Assembly: GCF_036178145.1 (NCBI RefSeq)
Contig: NZ_CP108067.1
Coordinates: forward strand, 3,782,001-3,846,000
Direction of reading: 5' to 3'
Source of the DNA: Streptomyces sp. NBC_00273
GTDB lineage: Bacteria; Actinomycetota; Actinomycetes; Streptomycetales; Streptomycetaceae
Length of the DNA: 64,000 nt
Of this stretch, positions 60,785 through 64,000 are shown piece by piece. Numbering within the stretch: the stretch's first letter is position 1; every line of letters begins with the position of its first letter. Position numbers and translations under genes: made by a program. The notes under the pieces are model-generated. The model was not told the origin of the DNA and did not search any database. It saw only the letters and a program-made list of their open reading frames with translations.

Positions 60785-61995
60785 TCGGCGGTGTCCTCGG
60801 GGTCGTAGAAGTACGAATCGAAGTCGGCCGGGTTGTCGAAGCCATTGGCGAATCGATTCGCCACCGGCTGGAGCTGCCCGGCCGCGCCGATCAGGTTCAG
60901 TACGTGCTCCGGCGGGACGCCCAGCATCGCGTTCGTCCACTGGGTCACCGGCTTGCCCGTGGTGAACCAGTACTTGTCGAAGGTGGCCTTCATCCAGGCC
61001 TCGTCGAACGGATCGTCCCCGTGCATCAGGATCGACGACAGGTACGAGGCGGCGCACTTCGCGGCCGAGTTCGAGCCCTGCCCGGTGATCGGGTCGTTCG
61101 CGACGACCACGTCCGCGACGCCCAGCACCAGGCCGCCGCCGGGAAGACGCCCGATCGGGTTGCGGACGATCGGCGCGTAGCGCCCGGCGAGCGTGGCGCC
61201 CGCGTCCGTCAGCTCCACCTTCGTCGCCCGGGAGTACTCCCACGGCACGAACTTCTCCATCAGCTCCAGCGTGAGCGCCAGGTGCTCCGCCGGGTCCTTG
61301 ACGCCGTTGAAGACGTCCAGCGGACCGCCCGGGATGCCCTCCCAGAACAGGATGTCCGCCCGGCCCGAGGTGGTCAGGGTGGGCATGACGAACAGCTCGC
61401 CGACGCCCGGGACCAGGTTGCAGCGGACCGCTTCGGTCTCCGGGTGCTCCGGGCGCGGGCCCAGGCCGTGCACGTAGGCGACGGCGAGCGCGCGCTGCGG
61501 GGCGTCGTACGGGGAACGCGCCGCGTCCCGCCCGAACATCGAGACGAGCTCGCCCTTGCCGGCGGCGACCAGCACCAGGTCGTACGTACGGGAGAAGAAG
61601 TCGAGGTCGGCGACCGAGGCGCCGTGGATGACGAGCTGCCCGCCCCGCTGCACGAAGGTGTCGAGCCAGCCGGCCATCTTCACGCGCTGGTCGACGGACT
61701 GCGCGTACCCCTTGAGCGTGCCGAGCCAGTCGATGGCGCGGCCGGCGTCGGGGGTGGCGACGGAGACCCCGAGGCCCTCGATCTTCGGGGCCTGCTGCTC
61801 CCAGAAGTTGATCTGGAGGTCGCGCTCGTGCTGCAGGGCCGTGTCGAACATGCACTGCGTGGACATCACCCGCCCGGTGCGGATCTCGTCCGCGGTCCGG
61901 TTGGACATGAGGGTGACCTCGTACCCCTTCGACTGGAGTCCGAGGGCGAGCTGGAGACCGGACTGACCGGCTCCCACGACAAGTATCTTGCGCAT
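60706..61995 (-). CDS. Styrene/indole monooxygenase-like FAD flavoprotein
   Basis: 429 residues. N-terminal FAD-binding KILVVGAGQSGLQLALGL (GxGxxG), a middle segment YVHGLGPRPEHPETEAVRCNLVPGVGELFVMPTL and the C-terminal GDDPFDEAWMKATFDKYWFTTG typical of styrene monooxygenase StyA relatives. Such oxygenases need a separate flavin reductase, none of which is adjacent. It is 26 bp from the conservon in the same direction, and its last 23 residues are an A/S/G tail coded inside the overlap with the NlpC gene. Confidence 0.88.
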   Translation of the reverse strand: MRKILVVGAGQSGLQLALGLQSKGYEVTLMSNRTADEIRTGRVMSTQCMFDTALQHERDLQINFWEQQAPKIEGLGVSVATPDAGRAIDWLGTLKGYAQSVDQRVKMAGWLDTFVQRGGQLVIHGASVADLDFFSRTYDLVLVAAGKGELVSMFGRDAARSPYDAPQRALAVAYVHGLGPRPEHPETEAVRCNLVPGVGELFVMPTLTTSGRADILFWEGIPGGPLDVFNGVKDPAEHLALTLELMEKFVPWEYSRATKVELTDAGATLAGRYAPIVRNPIGRLPGGGLVLGVADVVVANDPITGQGSNSAAKCAASYLSSILMHGDDPFDEAWMKATFDKYWFTTGKPVTQWTNAMLGVPPEHVLNLIGAAGQLQPVANRFANGFDNPADFDSYFYDPEDTADYLAEVAASSASAAGASAVAGASSGE

Positions 61996-62021
61996 CTCTC
62001 ACGCTCTCCGTTCGGGGTGCT

Positions 62022-62654
62022 CTATTCGGGGGTGGTGTCGAGGGCGTGGCCCACCAGGGCGAGGAGGGATTCGACCACCGTGTCGCGGCGCCGCGCGTCC
62101 ATGATCACGACGGGTACGTGGGGCGGGACGCTGAGCGCCTCGCGCACGTCGTCGGGCTCGTACGACTGCGAGCCGTCGAAGTGGTTGACGGCGACGGCGT
62201 ACGGGAGCCCGCACGTCTCGAAGTAGTCGAGGGCCGGGAAGCAGTCGCGCAGGCGGCGGGTGTCGGCGAGGACGAGACCGCCGATGGCACCGCGCACCAG
62301 GTCGTCCCACATGAACCAGAACCGCTGCTGGCCGGGGGTCCCGTACACGTACAGGACGAGGTCGTCGTCGAGGGTGACGCGACCGAAGTCCATGGCGACG
62401 GTGGTGGTGTTCTTGTCGGGGGTGCCGGACAGGTCGTCGGTCGGGGCGCTCGCCTGCGTCATCACCGCCTCGGTGCGCAGCGGGGTGATCTCGGAGACGG
62501 AGGAGACGAAGGTGGTCTTCCCTACGCCGAACCCGCCCGCGACCAGCACCTTGACGGCGACGGGTGCGCGGGAGCGGTCGTACTGCCAGGGCTGGGCCGG
62601 CTCGTCGTCCGACTGCGGCAGGGACACCGGATTGTCAGAGACGGCGAAGACCAC
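62022..62654 (-). CDS. cvnD: CvnD-type Ras-like GTPase of a conservon
   Basis: 210 residues. P-loop AGGFGVGKTT, switch region TVAMDFGRV, YGTPGQQRFWFMW (G3), AVNHFDG (NKxD-like) motif. GTP-binding partner of the conservon. GTG 62654 lies 20 bp inside the cvnC end. Proteins of this class sit with a kinase-like CvnA, roadblock CvnB and DUF742 CvnC in a membrane complex analogous to eukaryotic G-protein signalling. Confidence 0.92.
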   Translation of the reverse strand: MVFAVSDNPVSLPQSDDEPAQPWQYDRSRAPVAVKVLVAGGFGVGKTTFVSSVSEITPLRTEAVMTQASAPTDDLSGTPDKNTTTVAMDFGRVTLDDDLVLYVYGTPGQQRFWFMWDDLVRGAIGGLVLADTRRLRDCFPALDYFETCGLPYAVAVNHFDGSQSYEPDDVREALSVPPHVPVVIMDARRRDTVVESLLALVGHALDTTPE

Positions 62655-63024
62655 TGAGCACCCTTTCCAGCAGCGCGCGTTCGGGACGGCCACTGCCGTG
62701 GCCCGTTGCGTAGACGCGGACCCGTCCCTGGTCGGCGAGGTCGCTGACCAGGACCCGGACCACGCCGAGCGGGAGCTTCAGCAGCGCGGCTATCTCGGCG
62801 ATCGTCCGCATGCGGCGGCAGACCTCGACGATGGCCGGCATCTCGGGCGTGCGGTCGGGCTTCTGCGGCTCGGAGACCTTCGTGTCCAGGGTGGCGACGA
62901 ACGTCTCGACGTGCAGGACCTGCGTGAAGCGGGTGCGGCCGCCCGTGAGGGAGTACGGGCGGACGCGGGCGGGGCGGCGGTCGGCGCCGCGTATGGGCAG
63001 CCGCTCGGAGGCCGTACTCCTCAC
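62635..63024 (-). CDS. cvnC: CvnC (DUF742) of a conservon
   Basis: 129 residues from GTG 63024 overlapping the cvnB stop (GTGA, 63021-63024). DUF742 signature: RVRPYSLTGGRTR, then AAIVEVCRRMRTIAEIAALLKLPLGVVRVLVSDLADQG with a winged-helix look. Small DNA-binding-like or adaptor partner of the conservon. Confidence 0.9.
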   Translation of the reverse strand: MRSTASERLPIRGADRRPARVRPYSLTGGRTRFTQVLHVETFVATLDTKVSEPQKPDRTPEMPAIVEVCRRMRTIAEIAALLKLPLGVVRVLVSDLADQGRVRVYATGHGSGRPERALLERVLSGLRRL

Positions 63025-63506
63025 GGGGTGTTCTCCATCGACTGGCGCAGCTCGCTGCGGACTTCGGGGGTCAGGACGTGGCCGGCGCGGCCGACGAACA
63101 GGGCCATGTGGTAGGCGACGACGCTCATGTCGCAGTCGGGGGTGGCGTGCACGCCCAGCAGTGAGCCGTCGCTGATGGCCATGACGAAGACGGAGCCGTG
63201 CTCCATCGCCACCATGGTCTGCTTGACCGAGCCGGTCTCCATGAGGGCGGCGGCGCCGGTGGTGAGGCTGCCGAGGCCGGAGACGATGGTGGCGAGGTCG
63301 GCGGACGCGCCGCGCGGGCCCCTGGGTCGCGGTCGGTCGGCCGGTTCGGCCGCGCCCGCTCCCGGGTCGGAGGACAGGAGCAGCAGCCCGTCCGAGGAGA
63401 CGACGGCGACGGAGTTGACGCCGGGGACCTCCTCGACCAGGTCGGTCAGCAGCCACTGCAGGTTGCGGGCCTGAGTGCTCAGTCCGTACGTACTGGGCGC
63501 GGTCAT
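63021..63506 (-). CDS. cvnB: CvnB (roadblock/LC7) of a conservon
   Basis: 161 residues. Roadblock/LC7 fold: NLQWLLTDLVEEVPGVNSVAVVSSDGLLLLSSD and TIVSGLGSLTTGAAALM. A linker rich in A, P, R and G (about 50-70) is inserted. Starts at ATG 63506, overlapping the cvnA stop (ATGA). Regulates the CvnD GTPase in the known model. Confidence 0.93.
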   Translation of the reverse strand: MTAPSTYGLSTQARNLQWLLTDLVEEVPGVNSVAVVSSDGLLLLSSDPGAGAAEPADRPRPRGPRGASADLATIVSGLGSLTTGAAALMETGSVKQTMVAMEHGSVFVMAISDGSLLGVHATPDCDMSVVAYHMALFVGRAGHVLTPEVRSELRQSMENTP

Positions 63507-64000
63507 GTGCGTGCCTCCTGTGCGGTGTCCCCCCGGTCGGTCTTGCTCTGGCCCTGCCGCCCCGTCGGCCCCTGGTCCAGGGCTTGGTCGAGCGCCCGGT
63601 CGGGGGCGTGGTCGGGCCCCTGGTCCTGGGCGAGTTCGGCGGCGACGACGCGCCGTCCGTCCTGGGCTCCCTGGTAGAAGCCTCCGAGCCGGCGCCGCAA
63701 CTCCTCGGCGTCGACCCGGCGCGGCGGCTCGGACGGTCCGTCGTCACGGGCCGCACGCTTGGCGGGGACGGTGCGCGGGGTCCGCTTGGGCAGGCCCTTG
63801 TCGGTGACGGCGCCTTCGCCCTCCGCCCGGTCGGCCGGGTGGCTGCCCTGACGGGGGAGCCAGTTGCCCTCGGCCGGGGCGTGGGTGTGCGGCTCCGTCT
63901 CCGGTTCGTCTTCTCGTACGTCGGCCACGGGTGCGGCGGTGTGCGCCGCGGTCGGGATCTCCTCGGCGGGGTCCGCCACACCGGGGGCGGCCGGCTCGAC
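63503..64000 (-). CDS. cvnA: CvnA-type sensor kinase of a conservon (partial, C-terminal end)
   Basis: Only the last 165 residues are in the window; the gene continues past position 64000. The visible part is the low-complexity cytoplasmic tail (A/E/D/P/R-rich) with the LPKRTPRTVPAKR and VDAEELRRRLGGFYQGAQDGRR signatures that end CvnA kinases. Kinase and membrane domains lie outside. Conservon order (A, B, C, D) supports the call. Confidence 0.88.
   Translation of the reverse strand, partial: VEPAAPGVADPAEEIPTAAHTAAPVADVREDEPETEPHTHAPAEGNWLPRQGSHPADRAEGEGAVTDKGLPKRTPRTVPAKRAARDDGPSEPPRRVDAEELRRRLGGFYQGAQDGRRVVAAELAQDQGPDHAPDRALDQALDQGPTGRQGQSKTDRGDTAQEART

Overview
The window is chromosomal DNA of a Streptomyces or very close actinomycete. 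It is very GC-rich, with strong third-position GC, frequent GTG starts and many ATGA/GTGA start-stop overlaps. Conserved gene order supports this: atp operon, wecA-like, glyA, pseudo-PTP, tsaC, prmC, prfA, rpmE, LCP, rho, thrB, thrC, hom, lysA, nrtL. One gene carries a TTA codon (the bldA-type rare leucine codon), and a conservon lies at the right end.

Layout. (1) 1-5766: F1Fo ATP synthase operon on the minus strand (atpG cut by the window edge, then atpA, H, F, E, B and I). (2) 6042-12479: minus-strand housekeeping genes for cell-wall lipid-linked sugar, one-carbon metabolism, tRNA t6A, release-factor methylation, RF1 and L31. They include a phosphatase-like protein whose catalytic cysteine is serine. 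(3) 12663-22694: an LCP cell-wall ligase, an enlarged Rho, the aspartate-family genes thrB/thrC/hom/lysA, and an ArgS-like protein without a catalytic core. (4) 23411-31585: a tRNA-Arg(CCG) gene whose 3' half and terminator are duplicated 8.04 kb downstream. Between the copies lies a decayed integrative element with a truncated tyrosine integrase, a five-gene overlapping operon divergent from a GntR gene across two matching operators, and small orphan genes. No replication or transfer genes are seen. (5) 31586-36090: further accessory DNA that looks like an older second element. It holds a diverged copy of a repeat also found inside the first element, an orphan phage-type holin, a beta-family protein with a TTA codon, a small membrane protein, and an SRA-like plus PD-(D/E)XK protein that looks like a modification-dependent restriction enzyme. 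(6) 36262-50553: XdhC-type protein, a bacterial NHEJ set (separate ligase and LigD-type polymerase divergent from Ku), a NERD protein, a lipoprotein with an orphan-looking sensor kinase, and a TetR gene beside two divergent diiron (ferritin-fold) proteins. (7) 50602-56340: PBP plus RodA pair, small actinobacterial proteins, lipoprotein, esterase. (8) 56421-59407: two nearly identical arms of about 337 bp in inverted orientation flank a cassette with an ECF sigma factor. (9) 59561-64000: NlpC/P60 hydrolase, styrene-monooxygenase-like flavoprotein and a cvnABCD conservon running off the right edge.

Functionally, most of the left third is constitutive core metabolism read leftwards. The centre is a tRNA-anchored hotspot for mobile and probable defence genes. 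The right third mixes envelope, DNA repair and signalling genes. No rRNA, CRISPR array, replication origin or intact insertion sequence was seen. Family assignments are from sequence motifs and memory of the families; no database search was possible.
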